From Brachionus plicatilis (Eukaryota > Rotifera > Eurotatoria > Ploima > Brachionidae), in NCBI GenBank assembly GCA_010279815.1, contig QEOQ01000667.1, positions 1-64,000 on the forward strand: a DNA stretch of 64,000 bases, read 5' to 3'. Positions 20,276-30,835 of this stretch are shown here, piece by piece (within the stretch, counting starts at the first letter, position 1; each line of letters starts with the position of its first letter). Under the pieces are notes generated by a model. The model was not told the origin of the DNA and did not search any database. It saw nothing but the letters and a program-made list of their open reading frames with translations. A program made the translations under genes and the position numbers.

Positions 20276-20880
20276 TTTAATAGAATGCCTAATTCTCGAA
20301 ACTGTTATAAAAATAAAAAAATTAAATTTAAAATTTTTTAGTTTTTTTTAAATTTGAAGCAGTTTTAGAAATAGCATTTGCTATGATCTAGTTGACCCGG
20401 TATTACCCTTTCAACAATTTAAAATACCAAAATTCCCTCTCTACTTAAATCTCTGCTTTTAAACATAAATAATAAGATTAAAGAAAATTAAAATTAATTT
20501 ATTACCCTTCAAGTTTTTGACTTTGTTCCATACCAAAACCACAGTTCGTCTTACCGACTAGATCCGAAAACCTGTTTTTTTTCTTTATAAATTTTGACTT
20601 GATAATTGAAGTTCGTTTGATGCATTTAATAAAAACTCAATTCATAAAAAATGAAAAACAGAGCGAATATAGTTTTTTAAACTACAAATATTATCTTAAG
20701 GATCATCATATCACAAACCAAAAGTAAAAATTGATATAAAAAAATTTTTTTTTTTATGTTTGCAATATTAACTTAAAATTATTTTATAATTTGAAACATC
20801 ACACTTTTTCAATGTTATTTAAACAATGAGTACATTTTGTAATTCAAACAACAAAAAATTAGACAATTTTTATAGTGAAA

Positions 20881-21630
20881 TGTACAAAAATATGTAACTA
20901 AATGTATGTAAGAACTCAAAATTAACCTGTTTCGATCCAAAAATTAAGGAAACTGAAAATAGAACAGTTTTTAAGAAAATAAGTTAAAATGAAAATTTGG
21001 GGAGTTTAGAATTAAAAAAAGGAACAGAATATCAAAAAAAATCAGAAGAATAAAAAAGAAAGAAGATTAAAATAAAAAAGGCAAGTCAGAGCCAAGAAGC
21101 AGCGTTTTTAATTTTTTAAAAATTTCTTTAATTGAATAATTTTAATTCTATTTAAAGATTGTTATGCTTTAATTTTAAAATTTAATAACAAACTAATAAC
21201 AAAATTTTAATTAAATTACAAAAAAATTATTTATTTAATCTTTTAAATAAAAAACTTAATTTATAAACTAAGAAAATAATTTAGTATTTTTATTAATTCA
21301 TTCAAATTGAAAATATTCAAGCTAGCTTTTTCAACGGTATTCTTTCAAATTTTTTCTTAATTTCAAAATAATTTCCAAAAAATTAATTAGTAGAAAAAAA
21401 ATATTTCGTTAAAAAAAAATTTCAGTCTTTAATTTTCAATTTTTAAACAAATATCTGAAAATTATCAAGCTGTTTAAGATGATTAAAAAACCTATAATCA
21501 ATATTTTTATTTTAAATATTTATTTAAATAACCACAAATAAATTAGAAGCATATTAATAAGTTTTTTTTTCTTAAAATATCAAAAGAAAAGTTACAAGCT
21601 GAAATTTAGTTTATTTTGGTGAAGGAAAAT
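20881..21630. other. AT-rich intergenic region upstream of the WD40 gene
   Basis: Homopolymer-rich, no ORF; presumably contains the promoter and 5' UTR of the gene at 21631. Confidence 0.4.
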
Positions 21631-22859
21631 ATGCGTATTTATTTATTCATTTTTATTTTTCATAATATCATTATTAACTCGAATGCTATGAACTCCAATA
21701 GTAAGTTCATTGTGTTAAAAGGAAAATCACTTCGAAGTATTCCACTTCAAAATTTTAAAATCGTGGATATCAAAGACAAAAATAACCATATTTTGTGTGC
21801 ATCAAAATGCATGAAAGAACAAGAATGTAAAATGGCCTTCATTTATGAACTAAAATGCGTTTTGATAGATTTTTGCTTGTCAGACTCATTTCTTTTAGAA
21901 GACGAAAAAAGCCAAATTTATCTAAAAGAAGATGCTTGCGTAAAAAATTACAACAATTTAAAAGGTATTTTCTTCCTGATTTTGATATTTAGTTATTTAA
22001 AAAATATTTAGAATACTTGACAATTAATGGTAATTATGCAGTGAATTCACTGTTTGTTCTACCTACTGATACTTTGGCAATTGCTTTTGGTGATAACACA
22101 ATTCAAATACTAACCAAGAATGGTATTCAATTATCAATTCAAACATTGAGAAATCATTTAGATACAGTGAATACTTTTGCTGTTTTACCAAATGGTGATT
22201 TGGTAAGTGGTTCAAAAGATAAAACCATTAAAATATGGAATATTAATGACGGATCAGTTAAGAAGACACTAGAGAATCATACGAATTCTGTTAGCTCACT
22301 AGCTGTTCTAGAAAATGGTGATCTAGTAAGTGGCTCATGGGACAGAACAATTAAAATATGGAATGTTGTTGATGGTTCAGTAAAGAAAACACTGGATGGT
22401 CATTCAGATTCAGTAAGCTCTCTAGTTGTCTTAAAAAGTGGTTTTTTGGCAAGTGGTTCATTTGATAGCACAATTAAAATTTGGAATGTGACTGATGGTT
22501 TGGTTGTAAAAACATTATTAAGCCATTCAAGTTATGTAAATGCACTTGTAGTTCTTCTGAATGGTGATTTAGTAAGCAGCTCATCAGACAGTACCATTAT
22601 AATATGGAATCTAGATGATGAATCAGTTAAAAAAACATTGAATGGTCATTTATCTTCAGTGAATGCACTTGTTGCTTTGCCTAATGGCTATCTGGCAAGT
22701 GGTTCAGATGATCATACAATAAAAGTTTGGAAAGTCGAAGATGGATCGATTAGAAAAACATTAAATGGTCATTCAAATAATATTAATGCGCTTGCTGTCT
22801 ATTCAAACGGTGCTTTAGTAAGTGGTTCAAGTGATTATACAGTTAGGTTTTGGATTTAA
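21631..22859 (+). CDS. Secreted PAN-like plus seven-blade WD40 propeller protein
   Basis: Two exons, 21631-21964 and 22012-22859, flank a 47-bp GT-AG intron with matching phase 1 (junction codon GAA), giving 393 aa. I chose the ATG at 21631 because it opens directly into a signal peptide (MRIYLFIFIFHNIIINSNA). Residues ~40-105 are cysteine-containing (HILCASKCMKEQECKMAF, later KCVLIDFC), like a PAN/apple fold. Residues ~113-393 are seven WD40 blades of ~40 aa with near-repeat units of the type NGDLVSGSxDxTIKIWN followed by DGSVKKTLxGH. WD40 propellers bind proteins or ligands and are usually intracellular, so the secretory signal is odd. The close similarity between blades suggests recent internal amplification. 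Function unknown; a secreted adhesion or recognition protein is inference. Confidence 0.85.
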
Positions 22860-24336
22860 ATTTTTTTTGCTAATTATAAAATTTTTTTCATATAATAATC
22901 TTAATAAAACCTAAAATTATCCTTTGATATTTTTTAATTTTTTGCTCTCAGTTTTATTTTACATTTTTAGAATTGAAGTTAATTTCAGTTTAAAGAAAAT
23001 ATTTATTCAGAAAATTAAAATTAAATATTTTCCAATTAATTATTTAACTAGGGTGTAGATCGTGTGACCTAAATAATTAGCTAGACTGATTTATTAAACT
23101 TTTTTGTCAATCAATTGTCATTGAGTTTAATTCAATCAAAATATGAAACAAAAATGAAGTTAAAAAAAGACTTAAAGATTTATTTTAATCAAGATAAATT
23201 TTTATCATAACTGATAAAAATAATTTTATGATTAATGCCAAAATATACTTAAGTCTGCCTGTTAACTGAAAAATCTCTGTGAAATAAACCAAGTTTAATT
23301 AAAAAAAATATTAAAGATAAAAATGTGTTCTGTGCTATCCAAAAAAATAATAGTGAAGGGCAATCATCTCTTTTTCGATACTTTGTGCGATGGCTACGAT
23401 CTCACTTCTCTGACGAATTGATATCCTATACCATAATTATTAACAATTCAAAAATGTTTTCCCTATTTTATGATTAAAAGAGTCCAAACATGCTTCCCAT
23501 AACAGTATGTTGGAAACAATAAAATACCATACCAATTTTTAAATTAAAAAAATTAAAATTTTTCGTGGTTCTGTTCATTTTTTTAAATCATTTTTCATAA
23601 AATCTTTATTTTTTTTAATTTTAAGATTTTATTTTGATATTTAACTATTAAAAAATTAAATACTCTTGATGAATCTTAATCATTTTTGTGGGAACAATTT
23701 CAAGAAAAATTATGGTTAATTTCACCTAAATTTTTTGGTTTGAAATTCGGCTGAAAAGTTCACAAAAAATAAATAAACTTTTAATTTATTCTGCTTATCA
23801 ATTTAGTGAATATTTTGGATAATTTGGTATTTTAAAAATTTATTTTTTCAAATTTTAATTATTAAAAATCTTTTTTCTAAACTAACGCTAAAGAACTAAT
23901 TTTAAATTTCAGCAAAATTTTAATTTCTATTTCTTTTTAAAAATTTTATAAAATAAATCAGTTTTTTTTTTAATTTAGATTTTTTTTTTAATTGTTTATT
24001 TATTATTTAAATAGACTTTGAGTAATGAAACTCCTTTAGCTATTGTTCATATATTAAAAGAAAGTGAAACAAATATAAAGTATTACAAAATTGGGTACAC
24101 AATATTCAAAAAATATATAGTAAAATGGGAATATTAAGAAAAGGAAGCCCTTTGTATATTTATATGGTTCGCATTGAGCAAAAAAAATGTTTGGTATTCC
24201 AAATAAGGATATTGAGTGTCAATTTAAAATTTGATATTTTTAATAAATTTATTTGGTTGAAAACCATTAATAGCGATTTAAAGATAAATTAATAATCTCT
24301 AAATAATTAAAATTTAATTTAAAAAAAAGAATCATG
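22860..24336. other. AT-rich intergenic region with repeat relics
   Basis: Contains AATAAA-type signals after the WD40 gene (TTAATAAAACC near 22900). A repeat block at about 23195-23310 is the inverted relative of 60-180, and a weak relative of the SINE-like repeat lies near 23350-23470. No coding signal seen. Confidence 0.45.
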
Positions 24337-24822
24337 TTATTGTGAACCAGCAGTGGCACTTTTTTGAGCTTGAAGCTGAATTTGATACTTTTGAGTAAAA
24401 ACATCCATGACGTCTTCTCTCACTAGCACCTTTTGTTGTAAAATCGGCTGCAATTGTTCCATCTGTTTCGCTAAAAACTGTATCTTTTTCTCAAAGTATT
24501 TTTTGGCATCTTCGACCGATTTTTTAACATAGTACCCTGTGCCGATATCAACCGTAACCTTTGAGTTTGAGATCAATTTACCTGGAACATACAGCGATCC
24601 GGTCAACGGAACAAGCATATATTTTTGTTCCTCTACTTTCTTCAGTTGTTCCAACGAGATGTCTGAGCTGACAAAGCTCTGCTGCACCATTTTTAGTCTT
24701 GACAACGATTCTTGCAGCACATTTACCTCTTGAGTCAGTTGGTTTTTTAGCTGGTCCAACTGCTGCAACGAAAGCTTTGTCAAATTAATTGCTTCGCCTT
24801 GGGCCTCTGGCTGTGAAGACAT
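24337..24822 (-). CDS. PFDN5: Prefoldin subunit 5
   Basis: 161 aa, single exon, start ATG at 24822. Prefoldin is the cytosolic hexameric chaperone that captures nascent actin and tubulin and hands them to the TRiC/CCT chaperonin; subunit 5 is an alpha-type subunit. The sequence has the alpha-prefoldin layout: N-terminal coiled coil (about 14-55, LQQLDQLKNQLTQEVNVLQE), a central beta-hairpin region with MLVPLTGSLYVPGKL and VTVDIGTGYYVKK (about 69-102), and a C-terminal coiled coil (about 103-150, YFEKKIQFLAKQMEQLQP). Length is close to animal homologues (~150). It is divergently arranged with VPS26, with 556 bp between start codons, so a shared promoter region is likely. G+C is higher than the flanks, as expected for a constrained gene. 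Confidence 0.95.
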   Translation of the reverse strand: MSSQPEAQGEAINLTKLSLQQLDQLKNQLTQEVNVLQESLSRLKMVQQSFVSSDISLEQLKKVEEQKYMLVPLTGSLYVPGKLISNSKVTVDIGTGYYVKKSVEDAKKYFEKKIQFLAKQMEQLQPILQQKVLVREDVMDVFTQKYQIQLQAQKSATAGSQ

Positions 24823-25378
24823 TTTTTTCTAAATTAAAAATTTTTTCTCAAGTTCAAAGGACCACTTTAGCAGTTCGGAAAATTTAGAATTTTTTTTAAT
24901 AAATATTTTTCAAACATTTTCTATAGCAATAAGTCTAATGAAAGCAGCATGTATTTTAACCCAGCAAAAATTTTAAAAAATATTCATATTTTAGTCTCAA
25001 TGTAAAGTTGGCAGAATTTTTGTAACAGTTTGACTAAGACTCAAAACTTGGTAGCACAAAAATGGAAGTTAGCTAAACGCTTTTGGGGCCTGTGTGTGAA
25101 TTATGTAAATTATGCACACAAAGCTCGGTGAAAAAAAAAAAAAAAAAAAAAAACATGATAAAAATTAAAAATGATAAAATTTTAATTGTCATATGATTTT
25201 GATATTAAGTCTAAAAACTTAATTCTATAGTTGGATGAAAATAATATATAAATTCCTAATTCAGCGATAAAATCTGTTAATTTGTGCACTTTGATCCAAG
25301 TACAGCTAAAATTGTTGTAAAACTTTAGATTTAAAAAGTTAGAACAAAATAAAACACCTTTGAAACCTTTGAAGAGAC
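24823..25378. promoter_or_regulatory. Divergent intergenic region between PFDN5 and VPS26
   Basis: 556 bp between two outward-facing start codons. It holds a GC-richer segment near 25075-25130 (TTTTGGGGCCTGTGTGTG) and a run of 23 A at 25131-25153. Both promoters must lie here unless upstream exons exist elsewhere. Confidence 0.5.
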
Positions 25379-26546
25379 ATGGTAAGTGTTTGTGGAAATT
25401 TTTTTGCTAAAAAAAATAAACAAATTGCCCTCTAAGAGTTTGTTTGGTTTTGGATCCAGTTGTGACATCGAATTTGAGCTGGACAGATCTGGAAAGAGAA
25501 AACAAATCGAGTTGAATGAGGACGGAAAAAAAACCAAGCAATACATTTACTATGATGGCGAAGACGTTGGCGGAACAGTCCACATCAAGCTGAAAAAGCC
25601 CGGCACCAAGATAGAGCACCAGGGCATCCGACTAGAGCTGATCGGCCAAGTAGAACTCTACTACGATCGCAGCAACCACCACATTTTCACCACACTGAGC
25701 AAATTTTTGTGTTACCCGGGCGAAATCAGCGAAAACCTTTCGGTCGACTTTAACTTTGCCGCGGTCGATAAACCGCACGAGTCCTACCACGGTGCCAATG
25801 TCAAACTAAGATACTTTCTCCGATTGACCATAATCAAGCGATTCTCAAACACAACCAAAGAAGAGGACATTTATGTGCACACATTGTCTGCTTATCCCGA
25901 GTCCAATAACAGTATCAAAATGGAAGTTGGCATCGAAGAGTGTCTGCACATTGAGTTTGAATACAACAAGTCAAAGTACCATCTAAAAGACGCCATCATT
26001 GGAAAGATTTACTTTTTGCTTGTGAGAATTAAAGTAAAGTATATGGAGCTGGCCATAATAAAACGGGAAATTATTGGGGACAATGCTCAGAACGAGACTG
26101 ACACGGTGGTCAAATATGAGATAATGGATGGTGCGCCAGTCAAGGGCGAATCTATTCCGATCCGCCTGTTTTTGGGCGCCTATGACCTAACGCCGAGCAT
26201 GAGAGATGTGCAGAAAAAGTTTTCGGTCAAGTACTACCTAAATTTGGTGCTGGTCGATGAGGAAGAGAGGCGCTATTTCAAACAGCAAGAGATTGTTTTG
26301 TGGAGAAAGGCGGACAAGTATAAATCGAAGCAGGAAAGAAGCGACCAAATGCAGGTGTACGAGTCAGCCCAGGACCAGCTAAGAAGCAAGCTTGAAAATC
26401 AGCACATTACGGACAGGAAAAGAGACATTAAGGTTCGACATGATGAGAATGGAGACTTGTTGAACAATAGTGATGAGACAGACAATGAAGCGGACAGTGA
26501 TGATAACAGAAATTCGCGCAAAAATACCAGAAATGATTCCGATTAG
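25379..26546 (+). CDS. VPS26: Vacuolar protein sorting 26 (retromer subunit), start codon in its own exon
   Basis: VPS26 is the arrestin-like subunit of retromer, which with VPS35 and VPS29 recycles cargo from endosomes to Golgi or plasma membrane. The coding exon 25437-26546 begins [15 protein letters not shown], matching the family N-terminus except for the missing Met. An ATG at 25379-25381 is followed directly by GTAAGT, and AG precedes 25437, so a 55-bp intron splits Met1 from Ser2. The joined frame is 370 aa. Family landmarks: [54 protein letters not shown], and late [12 protein letters not shown]. The arrestin-like body ends near residue 305. The last ~65 residues are a charged, acidic tail ([15 protein letters not shown]) a little longer than usual. 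Divergent to PFDN5. Confidence 0.95.
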
Positions 26547-27142
26547 CGTTAGTTAGAAGCGAACAAATGTTGAGCAAAGAATTTAAATTTAATTTCTTTA
26601 AATTTTTATCTCCAAAAGGATTTTGTAAAATTTTTGTTTTTTTTTTTTTCTAAATAAAAATTAGACCAAGGCTTTAGTTAAGCATGATTAGACTAGTCAT
26701 TAACTAAAGATCAAATAAATTATTTATTCCATATTTTAAAGAGCTAATCTTAGAGCTGTTTTCCAGATATAGTTCAGATTCATTTGCCCATTTGTTGTAG
26801 GATATTTTACTGAAATTGTGTTTTTATTTTTTTTGTATCCTAACAAACTAGAAAGCTTTTTAAAGAAGATGTTTTTTTCTGGCGAATTTTTTTTTCCAAA
26901 TAAAATTTTATTCGATTTGGTTTTTTAATTTTTTTTCTTTTTTTAATGTATTTAGATGATCTCCTATTCTAAAGAAAAATTTAAACATATTCCAATGTTT
27001 ATTGATCTGTAAAATTTATTGAGCTTTTAATTAAACAAGTAAACTATTGAAATATTTTCAATAAAAAAATTTTGAAATATTTAAATATTTTCAATATAAA
27101 AATTTTGAAATATTGAAATATTTTCAATGAAAAGTCAAGAAA
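26547..27142. other. VPS26 3' flank and tandem AT repeats
   Basis: No gene. A polyadenylation-like AATAAA lies near 26654 (TCTAAATAAAAATT). Positions about 27040-27130 hold three tandem variants of a ~38-bp unit built on TTGAAATATTTTCAAT. Confidence 0.45.
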
Positions 27143-27152
27143 ACTCGGTAGA

Positions 27153-27237
27153 ATATTCTAGGTAGAATAAAAGTAACTTTTATAGACTCAATATTTTTTT
27201 AGGTCTGAAAAGGTTACTTTTATTCTACCTAGAATAT
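27153..27237. repeat. Perfect 25-bp inverted repeat, foldback element
   Basis: 27153-27177 and 27213-27237 are exact reverse complements (ends ATATTCTAGG and CCTAGAATAT) around a 35-bp spacer. A partial third copy, AGGGTAGAGTAAAAG, follows at 27240. It looks like a small foldback or MITE remnant. Confidence 0.7.
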
Positions 27238-27299
27238 TTAGGGTAGAGTAAAAGAATCCTAACTCCATTATCGAATACATCGAATTCATGCTTATAAAA

Positions 27300-27500
27300 T
27301 TAACTGATCTCTTAAATTTTCATTGTTGTTAGAAGACTAGTCATGCACCAGCTTATTAGGAATAAAACCATGTTGAACCATTCGCTTACAAGTCCATTAA
27401 TAATAAAAAATTAATACTCTAAAACAAAATCCTTTATTATTCTTTCTATCAGCCATTCGACTGGTACTTCACCAGGTATGTAAAGTGGTGCTAGGATAGA
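27300..27500 (-). pseudogene. CR1-like LINE fragment (fingers region)
   Basis: On the minus strand 27497-27420 reads LAPLYIPGEVPVEW and 27375-27310 reads QHGFIPN, then after a frameshift CMTSLLT. These match the PAEWK and KQHGFMxxKxCVTNLL landmarks of the LINE at 4075-5688. Heavily decayed. Confidence 0.6.
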
Positions 27501-27885
27501 AATTCACGATATCTCGGTCCAGATAAACAATTAAAATATAAATATCTTAAAGTACAAAAAAATTTGACATAATAAAAAAAATCCATTTTTCATCATTTTT
27601 TACAAAAAAATTACCGAAATATACGCAAATTTTGTTCAAAAAAGTCAATCAAATTTTATTTTTATTACATATTGTAAAAATTTAAAAAAAATTTTTTCTA
27701 GAAAATTCGGTTATTTTATTCAAATTTTGGATTTTTTTTTCACTACATTTTAGTATAAAAATAGGGAATTTAAGATAATTATCGTTGTTTTACGATAAAA
27801 ACCGTTGTTTAGATTACCATATTTTACGTTAAATAAGCTAAAATATCATGAATTTACCATAATTCGTGTAAAATATGGTGAAATC

Positions 27886-28045
27886 AAGATTTGTTTAAAA
27901 GTCCTAGATTAAAGTCCAACTCATTAAAAAAAGTCCGAACAACATAAATTTTTTGCCGTTCTAGGTAGTTATTGTGGGTGGCTAAGTTAAAGTCCGGACT
28001 TAAAAAAAGTCTTGATTTGAGACTTGTGACTTTCAAACAACTCTG
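27886..28045. mobile_element. hAT-type MITE, short copy with 8-bp TSD
   Basis: 160 bp. The right end GACTTTCAAACAACTCTG matches the right end of the MITE at 57010-57392, and the left end (AAGATTTGTTTAAAAGTC) is a slightly mutated version of its left end. GTGAAATC flanks both sides (27878-27885 and 28046-28053), an 8-bp target duplication as made by hAT transposases. The interior has AAGTCC and GGACTT repeats. Confidence 0.8.
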
Positions 28046-29967
28046 GTGAAATCATGGAATGGTAGCAGCGCTGTTTGTTACTGCCAATTTAAAAAATGTA
28101 TTAATTTATAAAATGACAAGCTCAGAATATAATTTTCTGGAAAAATAAAGTATACATACACAAAAAGCAGTCCGAGTGATTTCTGTTGGACATAGTTAGA
28201 GATTTAAAAAGTGCTTTTTTACTGGTGAGTGTGCAACCATTAAATACTCTAAAAGATAATTTAAAGTCTGGTTTTAAATGCTATGGTAAGATTTATGAAA
28301 AAATTAATGTGATAAATTGAATTATTAAAGAATTTTTTTGTTTAATATTTTTGAAATTTTTATTTTTAGAAATTTTTTTATTAAATTAGTAAATTTTTTT
28401 GGAAAAGAATTAGACTTAGCCAATTCACATTTGGTAAAACATTAATGAGAAAATTTCTATCAAAAATGGCCATTAAATAGTAAATTAGCTTAAAAAATAA
28501 AACTTTAAACTTTAAACAAAATTTTTTTTTGGAATTTTCAAAGCTTTTTGAGACTTTTAATGTCTAAATTATTCAGTAAATCCTACTAGATTTTATTTAG
28601 ATATTATTTTGCTTTACCGTATTCTCTAGTTTATTATTGTAACATTATGAACTTTAAGACAACTTTAGTGCATTCAAAGAACAAGATGATTTTTGAATGT
28701 TTTTTTTTCTCATTAAAGAGAAAAAATCTAACAAAACTTAAAGAAGATAAAATAAATAATTATAATTAGTGAATATTTTTGATTTTATTTCAAAAATTCA
28801 AAAATCTAAAAAAATTTTAAATAAAAAATTAGTAAAAATAAAAATAATTATTTTCTTAAAGTATGTAACATTAAGTTCAAAAATAAATCATTAATTCTTA
28901 ATCAGTTTTCATCAAAAATTTAAATTAAAATTTTATCGTATATCATACTTCTATCATTACGCATTATAAATTTAGGTCTAAAATTTAAAAAAAATGGTTT
29001 TTCTATTAAAAGCTAGAATTAATTCTCAGCTTTAAAAATGATAAATAAAAAAATTATATTCTGACTCCGAGTTTTAAACCATACTAAACAAATATATCAA
29101 ATAAAATAATGTTTTATATCACAGTGGATCTTTAGGGCAGTAATTTTAATGAAATTTTTCAAGTAGTAAAAATCCAAGTTTTCAAATAGAGCTTTTTAAT
29201 GTAATTAAAGGCAAATTGAAGATTCAAATCTAATTTTAAGATCAAAGCGATCATTTATAATTTTAAAACTTAATTAATCTAATAATTTTGATAATTTTTA
29301 AATAATAAATACCTAACTTTACTTGACATGTTATGTCTAATAACGGTTCATTATCAAATTAACATCAAAATTATGAAACCAAAACATTCAGGTTAAGTTA
29401 ATTCAGAAATTCAAATTAATAACTTTTATATTCATTTATTCAAGCTAAAATAATTTATTTTACCACTTTAAAAAATTATAAATTTAAAACATTAAATTCT
29501 TTATGTCTTTAAATTTTTTTATTTAAAATCAATTAAAAAAATTTAAACCTATTAAAGTTCAATAAAAAGGGATATTTTAATTTTAATAAATGAAAATAAA
29601 CTTGAAATTAAATATCAAGTAATTTCTTTGAAAAAAAATATTTTTTCTCTATTATAAAAAAAAATATTACATTTTTTATTTCAATCTTTGGATCTCAAAC
29701 TTTAATTTGCCATCCTTAGATGACTTAATTTAGCAATAAAGTATAAAAATAAAAAAATTGTAAATTAAAAAATAATTTTTAAATATAAATCAATAAAAAT
29801 GTTCTTAGTTTGTTCAAAATTGATTTAAAAAAATTAATTTTAAATATGATTCTAAAATTAGTTTTTCAAAGATTAAACATCAGCAGCTAATTTTTAAAGA
29901 GACATTTTTTTAATATTTGTTCAAACCTTATAAAAAAATTTATTAATTAGTTAAAATAATAATATTT
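28046..29967. other. AT-rich intergenic region, nothing recognised
   Basis: Long A/T runs and no open frame with coding character. Nothing recognised beyond AT-rich spacer. Confidence 0.4.
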
Positions 29968-30150
29968 ATGGCTTGGCTCACATTTGGGACACTAATAAAA
30001 AAAGAAATAATAGAATTAATAAGACAAAAATGCACAAGGCATAAAAAAACTAGATTGACTTCTTGTTTTATTAAAAAAGATGTTAATTATGTTGTGTGTG
30101 GATGTGACAACGCATCAATTTTGCTGATGGATAAACCATTATTTTCTTAG
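29968..30150 (+). CDS. Unrecognised small ORF upstream of the coiled-coil gene
   Basis: 60 codons. The C-terminal half (DVNYVVCGCDNASILLMDKPLFS) is conserved in the inverted copy at 39928-40090, where the N-terminal half has stops and frameshifts. It could be a last exon of a gene whose earlier exons I cannot see, or part of the repeated unit that carries the 30270-30835 gene. Conservation of the DNA by recent duplication does not prove that it is coding. Function unknown. Confidence 0.3.
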   Translation: MAWLTFGTLIKKEIIELIRQKCTRHKKTRLTSCFIKKDVNYVVCGCDNASILLMDKPLFS

Positions 30151-30269
30151 CTTAAAATATTTCAAATTTTAATTTTTTTCCATTATTTTTACAATGCTTT
30201 CAATTGTAAAATCTATTATTAATTTCTATTATTAAGATCTATTAATTTCTAAGAACTATAAATTTTTAG

Positions 30270-30835
30270 ATGAATGCCCAAACAATAAGGGACTACGCTA
30301 ATCGAGGCATTGAAGCAAATCGTCTTTTATTAGATTCGGCAGAAGATTTGTCAAATATAAATCAAATTGCTCAGGCGAATCGAAATATAGTTGATTTTCA
30401 GAACCAGCAGCGTCTAATTCTTGAACGGTTAAATGAATTTTTTGATCGTTTTGACGAATTAGAACAACGTTTTGACACAAGACTTGATCGGTTTGACACA
30501 AGACTTGATCGGTTTAACACAAGACTTGATCAAATAAGCGTTGTCTCAGCAAGAGCTGTAAACGCTAATTGTATCAAACCTAACTTCTGCATTCAATGGA
30601 TTGTCGTAAGCTTTCATTCTTTTAAAAACTTTGATTAATTTTAATTTTGCAATTTTTAAAGAGACATGATGAGCCACTACCACATAATGCACCGACTTAT
30701 GGTGATTTTATGCGATTGTCTGGCGATCAAATAATTGATTTTTTAAATTATTATGAAAAGCCTGTAAGACGTACCGTGAAAGCAAATAGGCGAGCTTTGG
30801 GATGTCATCTAGGAATACCTTTTTTTGTTATTTAA
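30270..30835 (+). CDS. Two-exon coiled-coil protein with RFDTRLD repeats, copy 1
   Basis: Exons 30270-30605 and 30662-30835 are separated by a 56-bp GT-AG intron in phase 0, giving 169 aa. Residues ~1-60 are helical with several Asn-rich turns (GIEANRLLLDSAEDL). Residues ~60-92 form a coiled coil that includes three 7-residue units of the type RFDTRLD (21-bp tandem repeat in DNA, about 30471-30530). The second exon reads LPHNAPTYGDFMRLSGDQII, DFLNYYEKPVRR and ANRRALGCHLGIP. This resembles the short C-terminal module (tFxelmxLsgxqlxxLLxxYglp then RRRxLxxHIGL) of small coiled-coil proteins recalled from fungi, but the match is from memory. No signal peptide or membrane segment. A near-identical inverted copy is at 39256-39821 on the other side of tra2. 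Function unknown. Confidence 0.65.

Larger units (their letters stand above)
19353..20880. mobile_element. TIR element of about 1.5 kb (non-coding)
   Basis: The ends 19353-19490 and 20750-20880 are inverted relatives (shared TTAAGTTAATATTGCAA and an outer TTGAAAAAGTG-type segment). The interior block 20580-20740 matches 45960-46125 of the shorter relative at 45567-46271. Inside are a ~100-bp direct repeat (19550-19648 and 19798-19895) and a GC-rich patch (20030-20270). No transposase seen. Confidence 0.55.
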
